A stretch of 32,145 nucleotides of DNA from Bacteroidales bacterium (GCA_017535125.1 JAFXUS010000001.1:1-32145), one strand, 5' to 3'. Positions 1 through 7,222 are shown, counted from the stretch's first letter. Notes: a model not told the origin generated them from the sequence alone. Numbers and translations: made by a program.

Positions 1-23
1 ATACGAATAATTTGTTAGTGGTT

Positions 24-59
24 GGGAGGCACCCCGTGAGGGCTGCCTCCCATTTTATT
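24..59 (+). terminator. Hairpin terminator, GGGAGGC type
   Basis: GGGAGGCA at 24-31 pairs with TGCCTCCC at 44-51, and ATTTTATTT follows. The T-rich side is on the plus strand, so it probably ends a transcript entering from the left of the window. It resembles the hairpins at 924-950 and 2063-2090. Confidence 0.7.
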
Positions 60-89
60 TACCCTAGTCACTTTAGCCTATCCCGTCCA

Positions 90-117
90 CTACTGTGGGG
101 GAAAACACCCACAGTAG
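90..117. repeat. 10-bp perfect inverted repeat
   Basis: CTACTGTGGG (90-99) is repeated in reverse complement as CCCACAGTAG (108-117), with an 8-nt loop. No T-tract follows, so it is not an obvious terminator. It lies about 45 bp upstream of a good promoter; its role is unknown. Confidence 0.5.
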
Positions 118-160
118 CCAGAGGTTGCGCAAAAGGTGATGAAATTATTTTTGATTTCGA

Positions 161-190
161 TTTGGAGAAAAGGAAAACTTACTATATTTG
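161..190 (+). promoter_or_regulatory. Bacteroidetes-type promoter
   Basis: TTTG (161-164), an 18-bp spacer and TATATTTG (183-190) match the TTTG/TAnnTTTG consensus. No credible protein gene follows on this strand. The likely product is the short RNA at about 195-272. Confidence 0.65.
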
Positions 191-194
191 CAGT

Positions 195-272
195 GCGGGG
201 AGAAATAACCGCTGAAACCAGTCTGCGAAACTGGGGAGATACAGGGACCAGGGATTATTCCTTGGTCCTTTT
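195..272 (+). ncRNA. Candidate small RNA of about 78 nt
   Basis: A consensus promoter ends at 190 and an intrinsic terminator ends near 272, with no convincing ORF between them. The predicted RNA has three hairpins. GCGG (195-198) pairs with CCGC (209-212). CCAGT (218-222) pairs with ACTGG (230-234). GGACCAGGG (245-253) pairs with CCTTGGTCC (260-268) with one wobble, followed by TTTT. The terminator overlaps the 3' end of the minus-strand toxin-like gene, whose stop codon lies in the hairpin loop. I do not recognise a known RNA family. It could be an independent sRNA, an antisense RNA to the neighbour, or the leader of a lost gene. Confidence 0.5.
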
Positions 273-782
273 GTGTAGAGACCCCGCAATGAAGAAATAC
301 ACATCATTGAGCAGATAACCTTGACTATTGAGAATCCACTTGGAGTATCGGTCTATTTGTGTCATTTTCAACACAGCGGCATGATCCGTAATACAAGCCA
401 TGCCGCCCTGTCGAAAGGCTTTGCAGGCATTAGCGGCTATTATATCTGCTGATTCAGGGCTCTTTACATCAATGAAGATACCAGGTTCTATCATGATGTC
501 CGGCGTTTTACCGTTTTCCGTACTCAGTCCCAAAGAATGACGCAGGGTTTTCTCCTGTGCATTGATCTCCGGAAGAAGAAATACTGGGCCATTCTTTTCT
601 TGCGCCAGAGCCTTTGCTACATCCAGAACCCGACCGTAGTCTTCTGCCGCTTCAGACTTGATCAGGTGCTTCAATACTACTGCTGCTCCATTTTCATACA
701 CCGTGATAAATTGCTCCTCCAGCGGTCGGGAATAGATTTCCTTCCGCTCCTGCAATGTACATTTTCTTCTACCATCTCGCAT
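255..782 (-). CDS. Stand-alone CdiA C-terminal-like nuclease domain protein
   Basis: The 175-residue protein resembles the C-terminal tRNase/PD-(D/E)XK-like domain of CdiA and related polymorphic toxins, which Bacteroidales also carry as isolated proteins. The N-terminal half has the family pattern VYENG, then D-YGRVLDVAKALA, then the strand VFLLPEI (about residues 26-73). The core follows as PD (94-95), about ten residues, then IDVKSP with D105 and K107. A downstream Gln (about 125) and the hydrophobic strand ACITD complete the fold. An in-frame ATG at 893 would add 37 residues with a hydrophobic patch. I chose the ATG at 782 because family homology as I remember it begins just after it. No immunity gene or secretion domain adjoins it. 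The stop codon lies inside the terminator of a plus-strand small RNA. Codon use is AT-richer than in the rest of the window, which suggests transfer. Nuclease activity is inferred. Confidence 0.65.
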   Translation of the reverse strand: MRDGRRKCTLQERKEIYSRPLEEQFITVYENGAAVVLKHLIKSEAAEDYGRVLDVAKALAQEKNGPVFLLPEINAQEKTLRHSLGLSTENGKTPDIMIEPGIFIDVKSPESADIIAANACKAFRQGGMACITDHAAVLKMTQIDRYSKWILNSQGYLLNDVYFFIAGSLHKRTKE

Positions 783-923
783 AATGGGCACAGGCAGGCA
801 AATATGAAAACAGATCCTCGCAAGAACAAGAATCTGAAAAAATCGTAAGCTAGAAATTGTGATATTTTTCAGCCCGGCGGAATAATACTCCATTTCTGGG
901 ATGAAAGCGAGGTAGAAAAAATG

Positions 924-950
924 GGAGGCAGCCCTTTACGGGTTGCCTCC
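924..950. terminator. Bidirectional hairpin terminator
   Basis: An 11-bp stem is formed by GGAGGCAGCCC (924-934) and GGGTTGCCTCC (940-950). TTTTT follows on the plus strand and a T6 run follows on the minus strand. It should end the Rpn-type gene, which stops at 976 on the minus strand. Confidence 0.75.
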
Positions 951-975
951 TTTTTATCCCACTGTAGGTCTGGTC

Positions 976-1872
976 TTACAGCGCCTTGATCTGCTCCTCG
1001 GTGAGGCCGGTCACTTGCGCGACAACATCCTGCCCCAGCCCCATCGCCAGCATTCGTCGGGCTATTTCAATGGCCTGCTCCTCTCTGCCTTCCTCTCTGC
1101 CTTCTTCTCTACCTTCTTCTCTACCCCTTTCCAGGCCCTTCTGCTCAGCGAAATCTAGCGTGTTCTTATAATCCCACTTCTGCTTCATCGAGGCAATGTA
1201 CTTCTCTTGCTCCTCGAAGGACATATTTGCAAATTCGGCCTGTTCCATAAAATCTGTAAAATACGGGTCATCCCATAATTCGGGTTCTTCCACAAATGTA
1301 GGTAAATTCTTCATCATCCACAAGAAACGCTCTTCGAAGGTCTCGCATTCTTCTTTGGCCTTATTGAAACGTTCCACTTCCATGAAGGCAAAACGCAGCG
1401 CTGTGCTCATTTGTTCATGCGTCTCGTCCTCGCGGAGCGAGAACTTGTGAATAAAGCGCGAGAGGTCGGCTTTGTCCGGCTCCAGATGGCGAATGTCGAA
1501 GTTCAGGAAACCAAGGAAAAAAACGGGTTTGAAGTCGTAATTCCATTCTCCTGACTGGGCTTTGTGGGAAATGGTACGGGAGGAGTAGAAGATTGCCCGC
1601 TCCATAAAGAATGGCTGATCGGCAAGCTGCACTTCAATAATAAACGAATGCCCGTCCTGGGTATCGCAGTGCATGTCGAAGATCGCCTTCCGCTCTTGCT
1701 CGGTCTGACCGAGCTGTTCGCTCTCCCGGATATCAATATCTACGATCTCCAAGCCGAAGATGGCATTGAGCGGGCGGATAATGAGTTGCTTGTGGCCGGA
1801 TTCCTTGAAGATTTTCTTGAATCCGTAGTCGACCATCGGGTCGATGTACTTGATAGTTGTTTGCTGTGACAT
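976..1872 (-). CDS. Rpn family PD-(D/E)XK nuclease (recombination-promoting nuclease / putative transposase)
   Basis: The 298-residue protein begins with the Rpn signature DPMVDYGFKKIF (about residues 11-22), then FGLEIVDIDI. The nuclease core has FD at 65-66 and EVQ at 80-82, the D...E-x-Q/K active-site pattern. A VFFLGFLNFD strand follows. The C-terminal third is charged and helical, ending in GREE repeats (about 250-264) and a short LAMG...TEEQI tail common in this family. Rpn proteins are DNA endonucleases linked to recA-independent recombination and, in recent work I recall, to phage defence with an internally translated C-terminal antitoxin. In-frame ATGs at 1317, 1314, 1248 and 1188 could serve that role. 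The start at 1872 is the first ATG; a TTG at 1878 also exists. Terminators flank it on both sides, so it is monocistronic. It lies beside a toxin-like gene in an AT-rich patch. Confidence 0.9.
   Translation of the reverse strand: MSQQTTIKYIDPMVDYGFKKIFKESGHKQLIIRPLNAIFGLEIVDIDIRESEQLGQTEQERKAIFDMHCDTQDGHSFIIEVQLADQPFFMERAIFYSSRTISHKAQSGEWNYDFKPVFFLGFLNFDIRHLEPDKADLSRFIHKFSLREDETHEQMSTALRFAFMEVERFNKAKEECETFEERFLWMMKNLPTFVEEPELWDDPYFTDFMEQAEFANMSFEEQEKYIASMKQKWDYKNTLDFAEQKGLERGREEGREEGREEGREEQAIEIARRMLAMGLGQDVVAQVTGLTEEQIKAL
1081..1130 (-). repeat. Four 12-bp tandem repeats inside the Rpn gene
   Basis: The plus strand reads CTCTCTGCCTTC with slight changes four times in a row. The repeats encode the GREE/REEG units of the Rpn C-terminus. 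A 12-bp unit keeps the frame, so copy-number change would alter linker length without killing the gene. Confidence 0.8.
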
Positions 1873-1989
1873 ATACAAGAGTTTTAAGTTTCCTGCAATG
1901 TCGGCAAAAATGCAATACAGGGCTGTGTGGATCGTATTTTTTACTCTCCTACCCCTTTAGATTGAAAAGAGGTTGACGAATTTTTGGAG

Positions 1990-2013
1990 ATTCCGGGTCA
2001 AGCCCGGAATGAC
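1990..2013. repeat. REP-like hairpin with TCARG loop, copy 1
   Basis: ATTCCGGG (1990-1997), loop TCAAG, CCCGGAAT (2003-2010), then GAC. A second copy with a different stem but the same 8-bp length, loop pattern and trailing GAC lies at 13152-13175. It sits in the 250-bp gap between the Rpn gene and the susCD terminator, where I see no gene. Confidence 0.65.
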
Positions 2014-2055
2014 GACAGAGGTGCATGGAAGGACGGAAAAGGAACTCGGGAGGAT

Positions 2056-2090
2056 AAAAAAAGGGAGGCGCCCGGTGAAGGGTGCCTCCC
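2056..2090 (-). terminator. Terminator of the susCD operon
   Basis: On the minus strand GGGAGGC (2090-2084) pairs with GCCTCCC (2069-2063) and seven T residues follow (2062-2056). It lies 33 bp after the susD stop codon. It is the third GGGAGGC hairpin in the first 2.1 kb. Confidence 0.85.
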
Positions 2091-2122
2091 GATTGTATTA
2101 TCCGTTAAGGGAACGAACTGGT

Positions 2123-3946
2123 TTACTGAGCAGCCGGTTCGTCGGCATCGTTGAGGGATGACCAGCCAAGCACGTTCTTGAACTTGTTGGCAGCACGACG
2201 GTCAGCCGGGAACGGGAGATACTCATGCTTGTTCGTGACGAAGGTGCAGTTGTGCTCGTCGTTCAAGTTGACATACTCCGTGTAAAGCTTGTGCTTACCC
2301 GTAGCCTTAGCAGAGAACTCGTCGTACACGATCGGGCACTTCTTGTGGAGATCGCCGTTGAAGATCTGGTCCAGGTTGACTTTGCCCTGTTTCGCCCAGC
2401 GGACGAGATCCGGGAAGCGGCAGTTCTCGAACCAGAGCTCGTACTGCTTCTCCTCCATCACGTCGTTGAAGGTGAGGCTGGTGCTGATCTTTCCGGTACC
2501 ACCATTCTCGGTAAAAGCGGCACGCTTCTGAACTTTCTGCAGGGCCTCGAGACCCTTGGCAGCGTCGGGGCTGTCGATGCAAGCCTCCGCATAGAGGAGC
2601 AGCGCCTCAGCATAGCGGGCGACCTTGTAGTTCGTAGCGTTGGAAGCGCCGCCGCCAACGGTCGAAATATTATCCTTCGGATAGTCCTTGCCGCCCGTCA
2701 AGAGTTTCGGAGCTTCCGCGAAGGACATGTTCTTCCACTCGAAGTAAGGGCCGTGGCCGAAGATACCGGCAGTAGCCTTGATGCCGCGTTTGTCATCAAC
2801 TTCCTTCTCTGCACGGGTGCCGTCGTTCACTGCGGAATCCTTCCAGTCCATCTCGTACAGCCACTCTTCCTCGGTGATGAAGGTAGCCAGACGACGCGGG
2901 GAGTTACCGTCATGCTCCAGGAACTTCTTGGCGAAGTCTTCCCGGATGGCGCCGCCGTTCCAGCCGGCCGCCGGGCAGACGTTCGGCATGGAAGCAAGGG
3001 CTTCGGTACGCCAGCAGAAAACGTCGGCAACCATCCAGCGGCTGCGGAGCATATTGCCCCAGCCATTGGCGGTCTGGTCATAAATGAAGTTCGGCTCGAA
3101 GATCTTCTCGCAGTTGCCGTCGCCGGCCACGTGGAAGTTGGTCCAGTAATCCTCAGGAGCGACCAGGTCATACTTGCCGGAGTTGATCAGGTCGCCGAGA
3201 TACTTGCGGGCGGTAGCCGGATCGTTGTTGAACATGGCGGCCTTGCCGGCGACGAACTGGGCGAAGCCCTTGGTCATGCGGGCGGTGGCGTCCTTGTCGT
3301 TCTTGCTGGCACGCTCAGGCAGGGAACCGGAGCTGATGGCCTTCTCGCACTCGGCGATGACCCACTCGAGCACCTGGGACTGGCTTTCGGCCTGGGTCGG
3401 GAGCTCGTCCGGATCGAGGATACGATCGAGGATACCCGGTTGATACCAGAGGATGGCCATCATCAAATGGTTGTAGGCACGCATCACGCGGGCCTCGGCC
3501 ACGCACTGCTTGGTGACGGCGCTTTCCCACTTCGGCGCTTCTCCGAAGCGGTTCTCGGTGGTGAAGTTGGAGATCACCAGGTTGCAGGCATAGATGACCT
3601 TGACGTAACGGTCGTACGCCTCCTTGAGGACCGGGTTCATGTCGTCATAACGGAACTCGCAGAACACGCGGAAATCCGGGTGGTCGTTGGCGTGGCCACC
3701 GGCAGCGAGAACGTCGTCAGCGGCGTAGTTGATAATCACCTGCTCAGGGACGTCGATACCCTGGGTAGCCGCCACGTTGTCGATGAAAGCAGCATAGACA
3801 TTGTTGATGGCAGCTTCGGCATCGGCGTCGGAGGCGTAGTACTCGAGGGTGCTCAAGGTTCCCTTCTGGGGAATGTCAAGCAACTGCTCGCAAGAGACTG
3901 CTGCAAAAGCAAGCACTAACAGGATGGGGATAAATATATTTTTCAT
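2123..3946 (-). CDS. susD: RagB/SusD family nutrient-binding outer-membrane lipoprotein
   Basis: SusD-type lipoproteins sit on the outer surface, bind oligosaccharide and cap the partner SusC barrel. The 607-residue protein starts with a lipoprotein signal peptide ending in the lipobox AAVSC, so Cys19 is the likely lipid anchor. After it come the typical LLDIPQKG start and the ASDADAEAAINNVYAAF helix. Alpha-helical TPR-like segments follow, and the C-terminal part has YAEALLLYAEA and the helix EEKQYELWFENCRFPDLVRW, which are family hallmarks. The length is normal for SusD. An ATG four codons upstream (3958) is also possible. I chose 3946 because it gives the more typical MKN signal-peptide start. 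It follows susC by 15 bp and is surely cotranscribed with it. A strong terminator lies 33 bp downstream. The sugar bound cannot be read from the sequence. Confidence 0.97.
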   Translation of the reverse strand: MKNIFIPILLVLAFAAVSCEQLLDIPQKGTLSTLEYYASDADAEAAINNVYAAFIDNVAATQGIDVPEQVIINYAADDVLAAGGHANDHPDFRVFCEFRYDDMNPVLKEAYDRYVKVIYACNLVISNFTTENRFGEAPKWESAVTKQCVAEARVMRAYNHLMMAILWYQPGILDRILDPDELPTQAESQSQVLEWVIAECEKAISSGSLPERASKNDKDATARMTKGFAQFVAGKAAMFNNDPATARKYLGDLINSGKYDLVAPEDYWTNFHVAGDGNCEKIFEPNFIYDQTANGWGNMLRSRWMVADVFCWRTEALASMPNVCPAAGWNGGAIREDFAKKFLEHDGNSPRRLATFITEEEWLYEMDWKDSAVNDGTRAEKEVDDKRGIKATAGIFGHGPYFEWKNMSFAEAPKLLTGGKDYPKDNISTVGGGASNATNYKVARYAEALLLYAEACIDSPDAAKGLEALQKVQKRAAFTENGGTGKISTSLTFNDVMEEKQYELWFENCRFPDLVRWAKQGKVNLDQIFNGDLHKKCPIVYDEFSAKATGKHKLYTEYVNLNDEHNCTFVTNKHEYLPFPADRRAANKFKNVLGWSSLNDADEPAAQ

Positions 3947-3961
3947 ATTGGAACGCATTGA

Positions 3962-6900
3962 TTAGAAGGTCACGTTGACACCGAAGAGAATCTTCTGCAT
4001 GGTCGGATAGGAACCCCAGTCGATACCGGCGCCATCAGAGGAGTTCTGAGAGGCGGTCTCCGGATCCATGCCCGGATAGCTGGTGAAGGTGAAGTAGTCG
4101 TCAAGCGACACATAGACGCGGAGGTTGCTGATGGCTACCTTCTTCGTCCATTTCTGCGGCAGGGTGTAACCTAACTGCAGCTGCTTGATGCGGAAGAAGT
4201 CACCCTTGAAGAGGTTGCCGGAGGAAGCCCAGTAGTTGAGGTCGTCGTGATACTTCGGATTCGCGATGGTACCGTTCGGATTCTCCGGGGTCTTGGCGTT
4301 CTGGATGAAGTACTTGTAGTTGTTCTTGTAGCCGGGACGGTAGGTGACGGGCATGATGTAGTTGCCGCCCTGACCGGCGCCGTAGAGGGTGAAGTCGAGA
4401 CCCTTCCAGGCGAGGTTGATGTTGATACCGTAGGTGAAGCTCGGCGTGGACGGGCCCAGGTACACGCGGTCGGCGGCATCGTAGTTGCCGTCACCGTTCT
4501 GGTCCTTCAGCATGAAGTTGCCGTTTTCGTCAAGACCCAGGAACTCGAAGCCGCTGAGGTACCACAGAGGACGGCCCACCTCGAACACGGTGTAGATCGG
4601 GATGTTGGTGGAGCTGGCGGTGTTGTGGCGCTCGGGGGTACTGCCCTCGGCGAGCGAGAGGACCTCGTTGTGGAGCGTGGAGAAGTTGGCGCTGATGCCG
4701 TAGCTGAAGTCGCCGACGCTGTCCTTCCAACCCAGTTCGAACTCCCAACCCTCGTTCAGGATGTTACCACCGTTGGCGGTAGCGGAAGTGAAACCAAGTT
4801 CGGAAGGAATGGAAACGCTGAAGAGAAGGTCTTTCGTCTGCTTGTTGAAGTAATCGATGCCGACGGTCAGGCGGTTGTTCAGGAAGCGGGCGTCGATACC
4901 GGCGTCAAGCTGCTCGGACTTCTCCCAGGTAAGGTTGGAGTTCGGAAGTTTGCTCGGTGCAGCACCCAGGGAGCTGCCGATCTGGTCCACATTGTACTGA
5001 TACCAGCTGCTACCCGGACTGATGGTGGCGGTGTAGGGATAGTTGTTCAGGACGGCGATATTACCGTTGAGACCCCAGGAGACGCGGAGCTTCAGGAAGG
5101 AGACCGCATTGCGGCTCACGTTGTTCTTGAAGAACGGCTCGTTGCTGACGGTCCAGCCGGCGGAGAAGGACGGGAAGTAGCCCCAACGCTTGTTGGCGGG
5201 CAGCTTGGAGGAGTCGAACGCGTCGGCGCGGAAGTTGGCCTGGAACGTGTAGCGGTTGTCAAAGCTGTAGATCAAACGGCCGAAGTAAGCCATGGAAGCG
5301 CTCTTTCCAGGAGCGTTGCTAGCCTTATACGGGGCGTCATCCTTCAGGTAGGACATGTACAGGAAGTTCGGCTGATATTCCTTGAAGATGTCGGCGCCGC
5401 TGGCGCTGGCGTTCACGTTGTCGCTGTTGTTCTCGCGGTAGGACATACCGGCCATGGCAGTAATCTCGTGCTTGCCGAAGGTGCGGTTGTAGTTCGCGAA
5501 GTTCTCCCACTGGTAGTAGTAGCTGGTGCTCGCATTGGCGGCGATGCTGTAGGTGGTGGAGTTACCACGGTCACCGATGTAATACGGGAAGCTGTAGGTG
5601 TGATTGACACCCTGCGAGATGCGGTAACCCAGGCGGGACGTGATGGTCAGGCCCTTGATGGGCATGAGGTTGGCGTAGAAGGTTCCGTTGATGTTGAAGC
5701 CGCCGTTGTAGTTGCTGGCGCTGGCGTCGCGCTTGGCAAGCGGGCTGCCTTCGGTGTCGGCATACTTGGTGTTGGCGAACCAACCCTTCTCGTCACGGAA
5801 GAAGGTGTAGTTGACGTCGGAAGTGCCGTTCTCCACGGCATTGTAGGCGGTCCTCACGGTCGTGGACATCTCGTCGGGGGAAGTCCAGTACACCGGGGTG
5901 AGCGGATCGATGATGATCAGGGACTCGAAGGAGGTACCGTAACCACGCTGCGAGACGCTCTTGCTGTGCCATTTCTCGATGGAGGTGTTGACACCGACCT
6001 GCAGCCACTTGAAGAGGTTGTAGTCGGCGTTCACCTGGGCGGTGAGGCGCTTGTAAACATCCTGGTCGCCCTTGACCACACCGTTCTCGTTCGCATAGTT
6101 GATCGCAGCGAAGAAGTGGCCGTTCCGGTTACCGCCGGAGAAGCTGACGGAATGGTGCTGGCTCCAGCTGGGCTCGATATAGGCGCTGATCCAGTCGGTG
6201 TCGATGACGCCGCCCTTATAATAAGGATGCGCGTAGTCGTTATCCTTCAGACGTTTGGCAACATCATCCGCGCCCTCTTTGTAGGTCATGTACTGGAGGA
6301 ATTCATCGCGGTTCATGAGGGGGCGGTTGTGGTAATCCTGCAGGGTGAACTTGCCGGAGTAGGTCACGGAAGTGTGGCCTTCGGAACCGCTCTTGGTGGT
6401 CACGAGGACGACACCGTTACCGGCCTGCGCACCGTAGATGGCGGCCGAGGCGGCGTCCTTCAGGATCTCGATGGACTCGATGAGGGAAGGATCCAGGTAC
6501 TGGATGCTGCTCACCTGCAGACCGTCCACGATATAAAGCGGGGACAGGATCGCATCTGCATTCGAGGTGTTGTTGGTTGCATAACCGCGGACACGGATCT
6601 TCGCACCGGATCCCGGGGAACCGTCCGTAATGACGCGGACACCGGCGGCCTTGCCCTGAAGGGCGGCGGCGGCATCGGACGTGGAACGGTTCTTCAGGTC
6701 ATCCGAACGCACGGATGCCACCGCACCGGTGAGGTCGCTCTTGCGCTGCACACCGTAACCGATAACCACGGTCTCTTCCAGCATTTCAGCATCATCCTCG
6801 AGGACGACGACCATGTTGGCAGCGGCGGCTACGCGCTTGGTGACGTAACCAATGCAGGAAACCTCCAGCGTGGTGCCGGGGGCAACACGGATCTCGAAGT

Positions 6901-7096
6901 TACCGTCGATATCCGTCTGAACACCATTCGTGGTGCCGGGCACCACAACGGCTGCGCCGATGACGCCAGCATTGCTGGAATCAACGACTTTACCGCGAAT
7001 GGCAGGATTCTGGGCGAGAGCTGAGCTCGATCCCAAAAGACTTGCAGCAAAGATCATGACAATCGTTGCTGCCTTCGCAAACAGTTGTTTGGTCAT
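3962..7096 (-). CDS. susC: SusC/RagA family TonB-linked outer-membrane transporter
   Basis: This 1044-residue protein is a full-length SusC barrel that imports oligosaccharides with energy from TonB. Residues 1-28 are a signal peptide ending SALA. Residues 32-105 form the carboxypeptidase-regulatory-like domain (IRGKVVDSSNAGVIGAAV, then DIDGNFEIRV and CIGY). The TonB-box-like segment ETVVIGYG lies at 108-115. The plug contains LYIVDG and GNGVVLVTTKSG. The remainder is a beta barrel ending in Phe (GVNVTF), the usual outer-membrane insertion signal. It is the first gene of the susCD pair and has a recognisable promoter at 7159-7192. A 58-nt leader is expected. The divergent regulator and the GH97 enzyme make this a small polysaccharide utilisation locus. 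There is no extracytoplasmic-sigma STN domain, which fits control by the HTCS. Confidence 0.98.
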   Translation of the reverse strand: MTKQLFAKAATIVMIFAASLLGSSSALAQNPAIRGKVVDSSNAGVIGAAVVVPGTTNGVQTDIDGNFEIRVAPGTTLEVSCIGYVTKRVAAAANMVVVLEDDAEMLEETVVIGYGVQRKSDLTGAVASVRSDDLKNRSTSDAAAALQGKAAGVRVITDGSPGSGAKIRVRGYATNNTSNADAILSPLYIVDGLQVSSIQYLDPSLIESIEILKDAASAAIYGAQAGNGVVLVTTKSGSEGHTSVTYSGKFTLQDYHNRPLMNRDEFLQYMTYKEGADDVAKRLKDNDYAHPYYKGGVIDTDWISAYIEPSWSQHHSVSFSGGNRNGHFFAAINYANENGVVKGDQDVYKRLTAQVNADYNLFKWLQVGVNTSIEKWHSKSVSQRGYGTSFESLIIIDPLTPVYWTSPDEMSTTVRTAYNAVENGTSDVNYTFFRDEKGWFANTKYADTEGSPLAKRDASASNYNGGFNINGTFYANLMPIKGLTITSRLGYRISQGVNHTYSFPYYIGDRGNSTTYSIAANASTSYYYQWENFANYNRTFGKHEITAMAGMSYRENNSDNVNASASGADIFKEYQPNFLYMSYLKDDAPYKASNAPGKSASMAYFGRLIYSFDNRYTFQANFRADAFDSSKLPANKRWGYFPSFSAGWTVSNEPFFKNNVSRNAVSFLKLRVSWGLNGNIAVLNNYPYTATISPGSSWYQYNVDQIGSSLGAAPSKLPNSNLTWEKSEQLDAGIDARFLNNRLTVGIDYFNKQTKDLLFSVSIPSELGFTSATANGGNILNEGWEFELGWKDSVGDFSYGISANFSTLHNEVLSLAEGSTPERHNTASSTNIPIYTVFEVGRPLWYLSGFEFLGLDENGNFMLKDQNGDGNYDAADRVYLGPSTPSFTYGININLAWKGLDFTLYGAGQGGNYIMPVTYRPGYKNNYKYFIQNAKTPENPNGTIANPKYHDDLNYWASSGNLFKGDFFRIKQLQLGYTLPQKWTKKVAISNLRVYVSLDDYFTFTSYPGMDPETASQNSSDGAGIDWGSYPTMQKILFGVNVTF

Positions 7097-7139
7097 AGAA
7101 TTAATAATATTTGGTTAAAAAGGGTTGCGAGCCCATAGT

Positions 7140-7153
7140 CTGGACTAGTCCAG
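7140..7153. promoter_or_regulatory. 14-bp perfect palindrome at the predicted susC mRNA 5' end
   Basis: CTGGACTAGTCCAG is fully self-complementary. The minus-strand -7 box covers 7166-7159, so transcription should start near 7155 and the palindrome would occupy about +2 to +15. As RNA it forms a 5-bp stem with a CUAG loop. It could be a 5' stabilising hairpin or a repressor site. Confidence 0.5.
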
Positions 7154-7158
7154 TCATG

Positions 7159-7192
7159 CAAATATACGTTAAAGTTTGCATATTTGTTCAAA
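7159..7192 (-). promoter_or_regulatory. Promoter of susCD
   Basis: On the minus strand TTTG (7192-7189), a 22-bp spacer and TATATTTG (7166-7159) fit the Bacteroidetes consensus, with a slightly long spacer. The weak spacing is consistent with an activated promoter. Confidence 0.7.
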
Positions 7193-7222
7193 AAAGATGC
7201 ATTTATTTTAAAAAACGATGCA
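7191..7222 (-). promoter_or_regulatory. Candidate HTCS (AraC-type) operator: two direct repeats 21 bp apart
   Basis: GATGCA preceded by an A-run occurs at 7191-7201 (AAAAAGATGCA) and again at 7211-7222 (AAAAACGATGCA). The GATGCA cores start at 7196 and 7217, exactly 21 bp or two helical turns apart. On the minus strand they read TGCATC followed by T-runs, and the proximal copy abuts the -33 box of susC. Tandem direct repeats at about 21-bp spacing just upstream of the promoter are typical of AraC-family activator sites. Confidence 0.55.

Noticed and set aside
1081..1130. Tandem repeats as a CRISPR-like array
   Set aside because: Units are 12 bp with no spacers, lie inside a coding frame and encode the GREE repeats typical of Rpn proteins.
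4247..7024. Very long open frame on the plus strand opposite susC
   Set aside because: It is a GC-rich antisense shadow: low-complexity V/G/D/E composition, no family features, and the opposite frame is an unmistakable SusC protein. The same applies to long antisense frames over susD, the HTCS, GH97, nrdD and purF.
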